Positions 17,923 to 27,232 are shown, counted from the stretch's first letter. The stretch: DNA of 64,000 bases from Tissierella sp. P1 (GCF_002266425.1 NZ_NPMN01000003.1:1-64000); one strand, 5' to 3'. The notes: generated by a model from the sequence alone, not told the origin. Numbers and translations: made by a program.

Positions 17923-19682
17923 ATGAGAAGAATAAAAATATTAAAATTAGTAGTATATTTATTTATCTTTGTTTTAGTGTTTACATTTACAGGCTGTTCT
18001 TATAAAAAAACTACAGAAGATATTATGGGAAAAGAAATATCAGAGGAGGAAAAAGATACTAAAGCTAATTTTCAGGCAACAGAAGTTTCTGATTTGCAAA
18101 CTAAAAACCTACACAAACTTGGTAGAGTTTGGGGCTATGTAAAATATAGTCATCCTGTATTTTTACTAGGAGAGAAAGATTGGGATGAAGAGCTACTTAA
18201 TTTAATACCCATAGTTTACAACTCAGAAAGTGAAGAACAGGTCAATAATATTCTATATAAATGGTTTGTAGAACTTGGAGAAATTGACTATAAAACATCT
18301 GATATAGATACTAAATGGGAATCAGCAACGGAAAAAGATAAAGTTGTGCAAGCTGATACAAACTGGATAGAAGATGAATCCTATTTAGGTGCTTCTCTTT
18401 CAGACTCTTTATCACAGCTTAAGGTAATCCCAGAAGTAAACCGTAGAAATGCTCCTGTATACTTTATTAATCTTGGTATGCCTATGTTTAAAAATGAAAA
18501 AAGCTATGAAGATATGAGCTACATGGATACGGATTATAGACTGTTAGGATTATTCAGATTTTGGAATGCAATAGAATATTATTTCCCATATTTAGATATA
18601 ATGGATGATGATTGGAATGAACAGCTTCTTGCATTTATACCTAGGATGATAAAAGGGACAGATAAACAAAGTTATGAACTTACATTAGCTGAAATAGGTG
18701 TCTATCTTCATGATGCTCATGTGCGTTTTGAAGACAGGGATTATTTATTTAATGAATTTGGAAAATATACAGCTCCTGCTAAATTAACACAGGTAAATGG
18801 AGAACTTGTAATATATTATATAGGTAAAGAATATAGAGATAGTTGTCAATTAAACCCAGGTGATATTTTAGTAAAAATAAATGGGAAAGACATCAATAAT
18901 GTAATTGACGAAGTAAAAAAATATTGTTCCTATCCAACTGATGAAAAGATATTAATTTTGGCACCTTTGGTCTTAAGGTCACATAATAAAACAATGGAAG
19001 TAACTGTATTAAGAAATAATGAAGAAACAGTTCTTAGCATTGAAGGGGTTGAAGATTATAACCCTAGGATAGATATTTCAACATCTCATGAACTTTTAGA
19101 AAATAATATAGGACTTATAAATCCATCAAAACTTTCATATGATGAAATCCCCGAGATAATGGATAAGTTTTCTAGTACTAATGGAATTATTGTGATTTAC
19201 GGCAGTATCCTTCAGATTTAAGCATACATGGGCTACCAAAATATTTATCAAAAGAGAGTAAGACTTTTGCTGTTATTTCAAAGCCATCAAAGGCTGTTCT
19301 AGGAACATTCTTAAAAGGTAAACCTGAAATATCAGGAGGACAATCAGGGACATTTTTATACAAGAATAAGGTAGTTATTTTAATGGGTGAAACTTCAGGT
19401 AGCCAATCAGAGTACGTTATTATGTCATTACGAAATGGAGAAAATGTGGCTGTAATGGGAGAAAGCTCCATAGGTGCAGATGGAGATGCCATATCATTAC
19501 CTCTTCCCGGAGGAAATAAGATATATTTTACATCCCTTGGTATATATACCAAGGAAGGTGGTCAAACACAAAGAGTTGGACTTACTCCAGATATTTATAT
19601 TAAAAAAACAGTAGAAGGAATAAAAGAGGGTAGAGATGAGTATATAGAGGAGGCAATTAAATATATATTAGGTGAGAAATAG
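17923..19682 (+). pseudogene. S41-family peptidase lipoprotein, frameshifted
   Basis: The first frame (17923-19221) encodes a lipoprotein signal with lipobox TFTGCS and the first 430 residues of an S41 peptidase closely related to 2321-4045 (shared WGYVKYSHP, ADTNWI, LLGLFRFWNAIEYY). Inserting one base near 19192 restores GIIVDLRQYP and leads into the frame ending at 19682, with catalytic-site sequence ILMGETSGSQSEY and GESSIGADGD. The full protein would be about 586 residues, anchored outside the membrane by a lipid rather than a helix as in the paralogue. It is linked to a LanC remnant like the other copy. Confidence 0.75.
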
Positions 19683-20085
19683 TTTATAAATAATTATATT
19701 GATAAAAATTGCTTATAGACCAACTTGGAGCATTATATGTTGCCTCAGTAGCAAGGCTTTATAGGTTCAATCTAGTATGGAGATGTTTCATAAAAACAAA
19801 CGATAAAGACGAGATAATCACTTACTTTGTTCATTTGATAAAGAATTAATATACCTATATGAGATAAGTAGGTTATTTTTGGTACTATAAAAGTGTAGAT
19901 GTAACACTCAAAAATGAGTGAAACATTTGCACTTATTTTATAATAAAGGAAGTAATTGGTCTGACGAGGGTATTTTTGGTACTGTATATATACCCAAAAT
20001 TGGAGGAACCTTGCCATTTCAATAGATTAGGGTGCGGTAAATATGCGAGTTGTAGAGTTCTACAACGAGCTATAATGTTTTAATT
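19683..20085. other. Gene-free stretch with an imperfect hairpin
   Basis: About 400 bases with no believable gene; the minus-strand frame at 19772-20017 shows no family features. An imperfect hairpin (AAGTGTAGATGTAACACTCA with TGAGTGAAACATTTGCACTT) lies at 19891-19934. ATTTTTGGTACT occurs twice (19873 and 19967 areas). Confidence 0.35.
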
Positions 20086-20517
20086 ATGGAGGGGTATGCA
20101 GGAAGTAAAGAGGTGTTTTATAAACATTTTTTAGATGCTATAGTTATGACTGACAGTTTTATAAGTTTTTCTCAATCAGTAAAAGAGCTTCATAAAGAGA
20201 TATCTCAAGAAGAATACTTTAATATATTAATTACAGAAATGCATATATCTCTTAGGTATGAACATCTATATAAAAAATACATCAAGGATATATTTAAAGA
20301 AAAAATATTTGATAAGATTATGAGCAATAGTGACCATCATTATAATTCGAGAGAGGTTAATTCTGATAGTTTAGAAGAATAGGCAGTTAAGGTTATGAAT
20401 GAATTTATAAAATCCTTTGATTCAAGCAAGCCAAGAGAAACCTCCATATTAGTAAAAGAATTAGTAAATGAAACTATCATAGATGAACAAGAAGATGAGT
20501 GGGAACTAGAAGCATAA
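20086..20517 (+). pseudogene. Unknown 143-residue protein interrupted by an in-frame TAG
   Basis: A helical protein (VMTDSFISFSQSVKELHKEIS) reads from ATG 20086 to TAG 20380-20382, then continues in the same frame for 44 more codons to TAA 20517. The second part ends TIIDEQEDEWELEA, the tail shared with Fic, ParB and others, which shows the reading frame was once continuous. Whether the amber codon is a mutation, an error or is read through cannot be told. Family not recognised. Confidence 0.5.
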
Positions 20518-20526
20518 TATATAACA

Positions 20527-20565
20527 AAAGTAGCTGAAGGATATAAAAATATTCTATGCTACTTT
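20527..20565. terminator. Terminator (AAAGTAGC / GCTACTTT stem)
   Basis: Eight-bp stem with an A+T-rich loop just after the tailed gene. It is a relative of the hairpins at 14448, 54950 and 55491. Confidence 0.55.
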
Positions 20566-20652
20566 ATTATTTTTAAATGTACCTGAAATCTAATACTGTC
20601 AACACAAATTTAAGCCTTCATCAGCTGGAGAAACTATAAAAAGGGGTGAAAA

Positions 20653-21927
20653 ATGTTGAAAATATTATTTGCACTCAATCAGGATTTAAATTATAATTTG
20701 GAAAAAAGAATTCTACATGAATATGAAAAAGAGAATGGATATGATTTTAAATTTGATAAAGCAATAAACGTAAATGAAATTAAAGAGAAGGTAAAAGGAT
20801 TTGATTTATTAATATTGAATGAAGAACTTGAAAATGAAAATCTTATTACTGTAAAAGTAATTGAAGAAATACGAAATATTTCTGAAACAACAAGAATTAT
20901 ATTTATTGCAAATAGTGAGAATAAAGATGAAATATTTATTGAAAAGATATATAGCTTAGAAGTATATGACCTAATATTTTCAGATGATATTAGATTTGAA
21001 TTGATAACTAGATTAATAAAGAAGTCTAGATCAAAAATAGAGGCGTTAGAGTATTACAAAAGAATAGATATTTCTGAAGCAGAGAATAAAGAAAAAAAAC
21101 GACGAACAGTAATTGAAAAAGATAAAGTAAATAAGTCCCCAACAAAAATTATTACTAAAATAGAAAAAGAGTATGTTTATATAATACCTGATGATTACAA
21201 AAAAGTAGTAGCTGCACTAGGAGAAAGAAAATCTGGAGTTACAACTGTAGTATCTTTGTTGGCTGCAAATTATTCAAAAAGTAAGAAAGTGCTAGTAATA
21301 GATGCAGCTGAAAATGGTTTATTTTCAATAAAGTCTTGGGGAAATGAAAATATAGTTATTGACGAGGAATATAAAGAATTAAGGCTAAACGATAATCTCT
21401 TAGTTATCAAGCCAAACGACAATAATCAAATATTAAATTTAATTGAAACTCATAAATATAAAAATGACATAGTATTGATTGATGCAGATTTAACTCTTGA
21501 ACAAAATATACTAAAATGGATTGACATGATTATTCATGTATCAACATTAGATATTATGGACATTAATAAGTGTAAAATATATTTAAGACAAGCTATGCTA
21601 GAAGGTGTAAATCTATCAAAAGTTTATTTGGTAATTAATAAACATATAAAATGCAAAATAACATCAAGAGATCTAATTGGATTATATAAAGGACAAATCC
21701 CATATATTGAAGGAGAAAATGGAGGACTTCAAATAAATGATACAATTATTGAAATACCTTTTGATAAAGAATTTTATAAGAATAGTTTATTAAGCCAAGT
21801 TTATGTAGATGAAAGTATAGTGTCAACAGATATTATTAATAAGGGTATAGATGAATTATCTAATTTAATTTATCCGATTAAATCGAAAAGAAAAGGAATA
21901 AGTTTAATAAATAGATTGATAGGATAA
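20653..21927 (+). CDS. TadZ/CpaE-like ParA-superfamily ATPase
   Basis: 424 residues. The N-terminal 120 residues look like the receiver-like domain of CpaE/TadZ (FDLLILNEELENENLITVKVI). A ParA-type ATPase follows with an atypical Walker A (GERKSGVTTVV) and VLVIDAAENG. CpaE/TadZ proteins position Tad pilus machinery at the membrane. A second, shorter TadZ-like ATPase is inside the Tad locus at 46573, so this may be a second localisation factor or serve another complex. It stands alone, preceded by AAGGGG, and is followed by a decayed toxin-antitoxin module. Confidence 0.65.
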   Translation: MLKILFALNQDLNYNLEKRILHEYEKENGYDFKFDKAINVNEIKEKVKGFDLLILNEELENENLITVKVIEEIRNISETTRIIFIANSENKDEIFIEKIYSLEVYDLIFSDDIRFELITRLIKKSRSKIEALEYYKRIDISEAENKEKKRRTVIEKDKVNKSPTKIITKIEKEYVYIIPDDYKKVVAALGERKSGVTTVVSLLAANYSKSKKVLVIDAAENGLFSIKSWGNENIVIDEEYKELRLNDNLLVIKPNDNNQILNLIETHKYKNDIVLIDADLTLEQNILKWIDMIIHVSTLDIMDINKCKIYLRQAMLEGVNLSKVYLVINKHIKCKITSRDLIGLYKGQIPYIEGENGGLQINDTIIEIPFDKEFYKNSLLSQVYVDESIVSTDIINKGIDELSNLIYPIKSKRKGISLINRLIG

Positions 21928-21944
21928 TAAACTAGAGCTAATTA

Positions 21945-22017
21945 TTAAAATAAAGTCTTAGTGATAATAAAATTAGGACAAGGTAATCGGAAAAACAGGG
22001 TGTAATTGCCACCTCAA
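21945..22017 (+). repeat. Decayed type I toxin-antitoxin module (promoter and leader only)
   Basis: It carries the module promoter (TTAAAA, 17 bases, TAAAAT) and the leader GGACAAGGTAATCG ... CAGGGTG ... TGCCACCTC found in the intact modules. The toxin reading frame has been replaced by TnpC-like sequence. Confidence 0.6.
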
Positions 22018-22127
22018 TTGAAAACCTCAAAAGAAAAATTAAAAGGTTAGAAAAGGAAAAAGAGCAACTAAAAGAACAGTTAAAAATTAGCTATTATAGT
22101 TTAAAGCTTTATTTTGAATTTTTAAAG

Positions 22128-22436
22128 GTGAATGAATCTATAAAGAGACTCATTAAAGCAAATACGAACATTAATTTTAATAGTGTTGCTAATGAATCAG
22201 GAGTTTCTAAAGCAACTTTATATAATAATCTTGACATTAGAGAAAGGATTGAAGCTTTAAAGCGACAACAATCACAAGTACCTATTCCAAAACAGGTTAA
22301 AAGGGAAATGGATGATAATAATAAAGATGCTATAATTGCGAGTCTTAAGAGAAAAATTAAGAAACTGGAAGAAGAAAATAAACAATTAAGAGAACAAGTC
22401 AAAATTAGTTATGCTGATATCTATAAGAACATATAA
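22128..22436 (+). pseudogene. TnpC-like (Tn554 family, DUF6262) remnant
   Basis: 102 codons: NFNSVANESGVSKATLYNN is the helix-turn-helix of the Tn554 TnpC/DUF6262 family, followed by IRERIEALKRQQ and a coiled coil (SLKRKIKKLEEENKQLREQ). The usual N-terminal part is missing. A second partial copy of the coiled coil (NLKRKIKRLEKEKEQLKEQ) occurs just upstream at about 22020-22090, so the region is a rearranged remnant. No TnpA/TnpB recombinases are present. Confidence 0.6.
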
Positions 22437-22533
22437 TAATATGACAAATATTGGTATAATATAATTATTAGTTGTTGCGTATTTGTAGAATAATATGGAT
22501 CAAAGATTATTTATATTTGCTGAGGTGGAAATT

Positions 22534-22977
22534 ATGTTTTTGGATACCAAAGAATTAATGGATCAAGAAATTTATTTACAATTATATAGAATTGTAGATG
22601 CTGATGTTGATAAGAGATATGTTCCAGCATATTTTTTCAAAATATGTCGACGTTCAGATGGAGTGGAACTGGGAGATTGTGACTTGCGAATAGGGCATAA
22701 TATAAACACTGAATTTGGAGGTAATATTGGCTATACTATTCATGAGCTATATAGAGGTCATTACTATGCAGGTAAGGCATGTTTAATGCTTTTTGAACTA
22801 GCAAGAAAACATGGGCTTGATACTTTAATTATCACATGTGATCCTGATAATATAGCTTCAAGAAAAACTTGTGAATATTGTGGAGCAAATTTATTGGAAA
22901 TCGTAGATGTACCTCAATGGCACCCAATGTATAAAGATGGTAAAAGAAAAACTTGTCGCTATGAAATAAGGTTATAG
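22534..22977 (+). CDS. GNAT-family N-acetyltransferase
   Basis: 147 residues from ATG 22534, chosen because GAGGTGG lies at correct spacing; an upstream ATG at 22495 has no ribosome-binding site. GNAT features: NIGYTIHELYRGHYYAGKACLMLFELAR (motif A with an R/G-x-x-x-G-like loop) and ITCDPDNIASRKTCEYCGA (motif B). The substrate is unknown. A promoter-like TTGGTATAATA lies upstream at about 22450. It is part of the accessory gene array. Confidence 0.8.
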   Translation: MFLDTKELMDQEIYLQLYRIVDADVDKRYVPAYFFKICRRSDGVELGDCDLRIGHNINTEFGGNIGYTIHELYRGHYYAGKACLMLFELARKHGLDTLIITCDPDNIASRKTCEYCGANLLEIVDVPQWHPMYKDGKRKTCRYEIRL

Positions 22978-23150
22978 GAATTATTTGTTAAATATTATGT
23001 TTTCTAGAATGGAGTATAAGTATGGCAAAATATGAAAGTAGGTTTAAAAAATAATTTAATAATCTTTAGCTTTATGAAAGACGCATCATTTATATTATGT
23101 GCATCAAAAGTTACAAATTAATTTATTAATAAGTTACAGATATTATTAAA

Positions 23151-23187
23151 AGGGGGACATATTATACATATATAATATATCCCTTTT
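23151..23187. terminator. Terminator-like hairpin
   Basis: AAAGGGGGACATATTAT pairs with ATATAATATATCCCTTTTT, and ends in a T run. It separates the acetyltransferase from the next cassette. Confidence 0.5.
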
Positions 23188-23229
23188 TCTGTTTTTCAAT
23201 ATTTTTTTAAATTAGGTCTTGATAAGTTA

Positions 23230-23301
23230 ATGATAATGTTTTCAGGTTTCACTTTATCGCTAATCTCCTTAATTGTTAAGCTAACAAAGGATAAACAGTA
23301 A
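23230..23301 (+). pseudogene. Truncated holin-like type I toxin
   Basis: The frame reads MIMFSGFTLSLISLIVKLTKDKQ, matching residues 10-30 of the intact toxin at 28331. The promoter, leader, ribosome-binding site and first nine codons are missing. The antisense RNA gene opposite it is intact. Confidence 0.6.
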
Positions 23302-23304
23302 AGG

Positions 23305-23395
23305 AAAAAAATAATCACCCTGTATGCCAGTACAAGGTGATTAAAATCGTTTAATCGCATGGTGGCAATCACATTTATGTGAATCTGATTACCTT
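23305..23395 (-). ncRNA. Antisense antitoxin RNA, orphan copy
   Basis: Minus-strand promoter: -35 TTCACT (23424-23429), 16-base spacer, -10 TATAAT (23402-23407). The transcript would begin with AAGGTAATCAGATTC, include the TGCCACC element and end in the hairpin at about 23312-23341 followed by a T run (AAAAAAA on plus, 23304-23310). The layout matches the antitoxin RNAs of the modules at 25.5, 28.4 and 32.9 kb. Confidence 0.6.
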
Positions 23396-23493
23396 ATTTA
23401 TATTATACCAAAAGATAGACTAAAGTGAACATCAAAAAATTATATTTTATAGTCAATATACAGCTTAATTGAAGCTGTTTTTTTATTATGAAA

Positions 23494-23522
23494 TTGAGAA
23501 TGTCTGACAAATATATTATAAT
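23494..23522 (+). promoter_or_regulatory. Sigma-A promoter of the coiled-coil membrane gene
   Basis: -35 TTGAGA, 17 bases, -10 TATAAT. The expected start point falls about at the first GGAGGTG, so the second Shine-Dalgarno (GGGAGGT, 23542) and ATG 23556 are the likely signals in use. An almost identical promoter precedes the paralogue at 25811. Confidence 0.75.
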
Positions 23523-23555
23523 GGAGGTGAAAGTTTGGATTGGGAGGTAATACTA

Positions 23556-24050
23556 ATGGAACCAGTAGTAAAAGCAGCAATAATTACGGTAGCTGGGTCA
23601 ATGGCACTAGCAACACTAGGAGGCTTTATTAAAATAGTGCAAGGTATAATAGATGAAAAGAAATTCCAAGATCAAATTAATAGTAAAATTGATAGTAAGA
23701 TAGGAAATACAGAAGTCGGATCATTAAGCAAGCAACATGAATCTCTTGAAAAATTGGGGAATATGAATAAGGAACAGATATTAAATGAGATAAAACTTTC
23801 TAGTAACAATATTAAGGATATTTTAGAAGTAAGAGATAAAGTAGAAGAAACAAGATATAATAATCTTGGGGATGGACAAAAAAGATTAGAAGATAGTTTT
23901 AAAACAATTGAGGGTTTTAGAGAAGAATGGAAAAGAGTAAATGAAGAAAATATTAAATTAAAAGAAGAAAATGTAAAACTTAAACAGGAAAATATAATTT
24001 TAAATAATAAGATAGTAGAATATGAAGATGAATGGGAAATGGGAAGATAA
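23556..24050 (+). CDS. Membrane-anchored coiled-coil protein (paralogue 1)
   Basis: 164 residues from ATG 23556 (or 171 from TTG 23535). One N-terminal transmembrane helix (VVKAAIITVAGSMALATLGGF), then SKIGNTEVGSLSKQHESLEK, then a long coiled coil (EENIKLKEENVKLKQEN) ending YEDEWEMGR. The SKIGNT-xx-GSL-xx-QH signature and layout are shared with 25811-26485, and a third copy survives as a fragment at 29876. The ending resembles the acidic W-E tails of other element proteins. The next gene (DUF6236-like) follows after 12 bases, so they form an operon. Function unknown. Confidence 0.6.
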   Translation: MEPVVKAAIITVAGSMALATLGGFIKIVQGIIDEKKFQDQINSKIDSKIGNTEVGSLSKQHESLEKLGNMNKEQILNEIKLSSNNIKDILEVRDKVEETRYNNLGDGQKRLEDSFKTIEGFREEWKRVNEENIKLKEENVKLKQENIILNNKIVEYEDEWEMGR

Positions 24051-24062
24051 AGGAGAGTAATC

Positions 24063-25162
24063 ATGAGAAGAACAATAATGTATTATCCAAATATTGAAAT
24101 ACCAGACGGGGTTTGGCTAAAAACAGCGTTACTTTATTGGGATGAGGTTAGTTCCATTGTTCCGAGAGGAATGGAAAGGGCTCTTTATTTAAGTAGTAAA
24201 CCAATAGCTCAACTAGCAGGTGAAGGGGAGTATCGCCCATTTTATCCAGATGAATTAATGGATAGTATATATTATAGAGATTTTGAGACAGAGTGTATCA
24301 GCAAAATAAAAAGACATATTAATGTAGGGAGTAAAAGGAGAAAGGGTAATAGAATAATTAGTGAGACAATGACAGAGAGAAAAAGGTTATCTGATACGTA
24401 CAATATTCATATAGATAAGATGTCTGATAGAATTAGCGAAGTTCTTCTTAATGAACTGAGAGTAATTTCATTAGATGAAAATTGGATGATTTTTGATGAA
24501 ACTCTAGGAGATATATATATGTCTACTCTTGCTAAATACTCAGCATTAAGTGATGTAAATTTTACAGTTATTGGAACTGATAAAATAAAGGAGATAAATA
24601 GATTATATCCTTTAAATTATGCTTTAAAGAAACAAATTAATAGTGGAAGGACACCTATAATAAATTTGTCCTTAAATATTTTACCTACTCCTGCCCCAGA
24701 TGTTCCATATGAGAAGATAATACAATTTAAAAGGAAGTATAAAGAAAATTTAATTGAGTTTCGTAAGAAAATAAATGACTTTGAAGAACAAATCAGTAAT
24801 TCTGAGTCTGAATATGATTATAAGGAAAAAATAATTAGATTTAATGAAACTATTCAATTAGAAGCAAAAGAAACAATGAAGATGCTTAAAGGGCATAGAA
24901 TAAACTTTTTTTATCCTCACTGAAATCAATTATTAATATTAATTCACCTACTATGATTGCAATTTGTGCTGGATTGGCAGGATATAAGCTTGCAGATGTA
25001 CATCCTTCAGTAACCTTATCAGGAATAGGAGTAACAAGTGCTGTTGATATTGCCGTCAATTATTTAGCAATTAGTAGAAGTACAAGAGAAAAGCTTTCAG
25101 ATAAAGGATTTTTATATCTTCATTATGCAAAGGATAAAAAAATAATTAATGATTTTGTTTAG
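24063..25162 (+). pseudogene. DUF6236-like protein, frameshifted at a T7 tract
   Basis: Start ATG 24063 behind GGAGAG. The N-terminus YYPNIEIPDGVWLKTALLYWDEVSSIVP is typical of the DUF6236 family found in accessory regions. The frame stops at 24923, but adding one T to the run at 24906-24912 gives INFFLSSLKSIININ and continues to 25162 with AGLAGYKLADVHPS. The restored protein is about 366 residues. Role unknown; co-transcribed with a membrane coiled-coil protein, which could act as partner. Confidence 0.6.
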
Positions 25163-25389
25163 CAAAATATTCCTATGAATACGCTAGAAACATATTTCGA
25201 TGATAGCAATTGTCATATTGTTTATTAGAATCAAGGAATATTCCTTGAGAAATAAAAAATGGAGAGGTAGAAGAGATAATTTATATAAACAAGATGAATA
25301 ATACTCAATAGACAAAAATACATTAATAATCATACTTTTTCCCTCTTTTAAAAATAGAGGCTATAATCCACAAAAATAAATCTAATATA

Positions 25390-25418
25390 TTGAAATAAGG
25401 CTTTATCGGTGATAAAAT
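25390..25418 (+). promoter_or_regulatory. Toxin promoter, type I module at 25.5 kb
   Basis: -35 TTGAAA, 17-base spacer, -10 TAAAAT. The transcript starts just before GGACAAGGTAATCGAT. The same promoter is found at 28236-28264 and 32728-32756. Confidence 0.7.
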
Positions 25419-25482
25419 TAGGACAAGGTAATCGATATGCAGGGTGTGTTTTGCCACCTCTTTTACAAAGGAGGTGGTTGCT

Positions 25483-25569
25483 ATGACAACATATGAAGCT
25501 TTAATGTTAATGCTTACATTTGGAACATTTGTTATAGCAATCGTTAGGAATAACGACAGAAAAAAATAG
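25483..25569 (+). CDS. Holin-like type I toxin peptide
   Basis: 28 residues, MTTYEALMLMLTFGTFVIAI then a basic end RNNDRKK. The pattern (M-x-x-[YF]-E-A-L-x-L-M, one membrane helix, charged tail) is that of the putative holin-like toxin family (Hol_Tox). ATG 25483 follows GGAGGTGG. Such peptides damage the membrane when the antisense RNA is lost. The mRNA ends in the CACCCTG / CAGGGTG hairpin at 25570-25589, shared with the antisense RNA. Confidence 0.75.
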   Translation: MTTYEALMLMLTFGTFVIAIVRNNDRKK

Positions 25570-25648
25570 CACCCTGCTGCAACAGGGTGACTAAACTGTA
25601 GTTTATTTAGCTATGGTGGCAATCACATCTTGCGACATCGATTACCTT
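25562..25648 (-). ncRNA. Antisense antitoxin RNA of the 25.5-kb module
   Basis: Minus-strand promoter TTTACT (25677-25682), 16 bases, TATAAT (25655-25660). The RNA starts near AAGGTAATCGATGTCG, contains TGCCACC and ends at the convergent terminator hairpin 25570-25589. The toxin mRNA and this RNA have matching 5' elements (AAGGTAATCGA, TGCCACC), the layout of the pAD1 par (fst) locus. Confidence 0.7.
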
Positions 25649-25747
25649 ATTTATATTATACCAAAATATAGACTAAAGTAAACATTAAAAAAATTATATT
25701 ATATAGTCAATATACAGCTTAATTGAGGCTGTTTTTTTATTTTGAAA

Positions 25748-25776
25748 TTGAGGATGTCTGACAAATATATTATAAT
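25748..25776 (+). promoter_or_regulatory. Sigma-A promoter of the second coiled-coil gene
   Basis: -35 TTGAGG, 17 bases, -10 TATAAT, followed by GGAGGTG. Its sequence environment matches that of 23494-23522, including a GCTT ... AGGC hairpin upstream. Confidence 0.75.
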
Positions 25777-25810
25777 GGAGGTGAAAAATATGGACTGGGG
25801 GGAATTTATT

Positions 25811-26485
25811 ATGGATGTAGGAATAGCAACTGTAATTGCTGTTTTACTTGGTAGTGTTTTATCTTTCGCTTTTAATACTTGGAGTGATAACCGCGGATGG
25901 AAAAAAGTTGAAAGTAAAATTGGAAATACTGATGAGGGTTCTCTATATATCCAACATCAGAATATTGAAAAAGTGATATTAGAAAAAACTTTAAATATTT
26001 ATAATAAGGTTGATAAAACAAATGAAATAGTAATCAGGAATGAGGAAAGATATGGAAACTTAGATGCTAATCAAAAAGAAATAAGAAGCAATGTTAGTAA
26101 ATTAGTATTCGATTGGGAAAAGGCAATATCGGAAAATAAAGAACTTAAATCACATATTGAAAGTATTAGATTAGAAAAGCAAGAATTAAAAATGGATAAT
26201 CAAAGGATTATGGAAAAATTAAATAATCTCATATCAAATAATGAAAAGATAATAGCGGAGAATATAGAACTTAAGGCGGAGAACAAAAATATTAGGGAAC
26301 AGCTAAATAAAATCACTCTAGATAATGATAAAAGTCTATCAGATAATAAAAATCTCATAGATGAAAATAAGAAACTAACTAAAAAACTATTGATTGCAGA
26401 GCAATTACTAGATATAAAGAAAGACAATTTTAAAGATTATGATGAAGTTTTAGAAAAAGATGATGAGTTGGAAAATGAATTTTAA
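25811..26485 (+). CDS. Membrane-anchored coiled-coil protein (paralogue 2)
   Basis: 224 residues from ATG 25811 with GGGGGG upstream; ATG 25790 is an alternative that adds seven residues. A transmembrane helix (IATVIAVLLGSVLSFAF) is followed by SKIGNTDEGSLYIQHQNIEK and about 150 residues of coiled coil with repeated IxxNxxL/ENxxL heptads. It ends EVLEKDDELENEF, an acidic tail without Trp. It is longer than paralogue 1 and followed by a different gene. The shared N-terminal half with different partners suggests an adaptor or scaffold. Confidence 0.6.
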   Translation: MDVGIATVIAVLLGSVLSFAFNTWSDNRGWKKVESKIGNTDEGSLYIQHQNIEKVILEKTLNIYNKVDKTNEIVIRNEERYGNLDANQKEIRSNVSKLVFDWEKAISENKELKSHIESIRLEKQELKMDNQRIMEKLNNLISNNEKIIAENIELKAENKNIREQLNKITLDNDKSLSDNKNLIDENKKLTKKLLIAEQLLDIKKDNFKDYDEVLEKDDELENEF

Positions 26486-26518
26486 AACTGGTCATAATAG
26501 AAAGGGGATTTGATTTAG

Positions 26519-26848
26519 ATGATAGTAACTGCATGGAGTAGCGGAAAACGGAATTGCACTGACTCAGGATATGGATTTAAAATTAGCCGTGATAATATAG
26601 ACAGGGTTTTTAATAGCGAATGGAAGTTTGTTGTTTTAGGATTAGAAGGCGAAGAAAAAACTATTGATGTGAACATAAATAAATCATCTTTTAGGAAAAA
26701 CTGTAGAGAATTTATTAATAAAGATATAGGGTTATGGCTTATAAAAAATGGTTATGGAAATTGGGAAAAAGGCGAGCCGCCTAAATTCAAAATGGAACAA
26801 ATATGTGAAAATAGATTTAAAGTCTTCTCTGAAAACATTCGTAAATAG
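26519..26848 (+). CDS. Conserved hypothetical protein
   Basis: 109 residues. MIVTAWSSGKRNCTDSGYGFKIS ... SEWKFVVLGLEG ... FRKNCREFINKDIGLWLIKNGYGNWEKGEPPKF resembles a widespread small bacterial protein family of unknown function that is often found in mobile or defence regions. Start ATG 26519 sits 33 bases after the coiled-coil gene, with AAAGGGG upstream, so they are likely co-transcribed. Confidence 0.6.
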   Translation: MIVTAWSSGKRNCTDSGYGFKISRDNIDRVFNSEWKFVVLGLEGEEKTIDVNINKSSFRKNCREFINKDIGLWLIKNGYGNWEKGEPPKFKMEQICENRFKVFSENIRK

Positions 26849-26877
26849 CGATTTAAGCAGTGAATTTTAATAGCATA

Positions 26878-26962
26878 GACCACTTGAGAAATATAAATAA
26901 GATTCAACAGACACAAAGCCATTATTAGTTATGGCTTTTTTCTTTAAATAAATAAGGGTTAT
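26878..26962 (+). repeat. ORF6N-gene 3' end plus terminator, copy 1
   Basis: The frame reads DHLRNINKIQQTQSHY then TAG, followed by the AAAGCCAT / ATGGCTTT hairpin with T-run. The homology with copy 4 (34020-34235) continues to about 27040. It is probably the transcription end of the preceding accessory genes. Confidence 0.65.
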
Positions 26963-27151
26963 TGAAAAAGAAAATGTAAGATTATACCATAAAAGGTATT
27001 CAAAAACTCCTTATAACTTTGATTAAACCCTTGATAGTCATACATCACCATCAAGTGTAGATGTGTATAGCAGATGAAATGCTTTTCATCATAATTTAGA
27101 AAAGGAAATATTTCATTCTATAACGAAATTTAGTTGATATTCAATTAAGAT

Positions 27152-27207
27152 TTGATATCCTGTAAGGGAGAATGATATAATAATAGTTAGAAAGATACAT
27201 TTCTAAC
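27152..27207 (+). promoter_or_regulatory. Promoter and operator-like palindrome before the cyclase-like gene
   Basis: -35 TTGATA (27152), 18 bases, -10 TATAAT (27176). A perfect inverted repeat GTTAGAAA / TTTCTAAC with a 6-base spacer (27186-27207) covers the expected start of transcription, as a repressor site would. Confidence 0.55.
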
Positions 27208-27232
27208 CACTATTTTTCACGGGGTGAGGCAA

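Noticed and set aside
19772..20017. 81-codon minus-strand frame
   Set aside because: No ribosome-binding site, no recognisable sequence, spans an imperfect hairpin.
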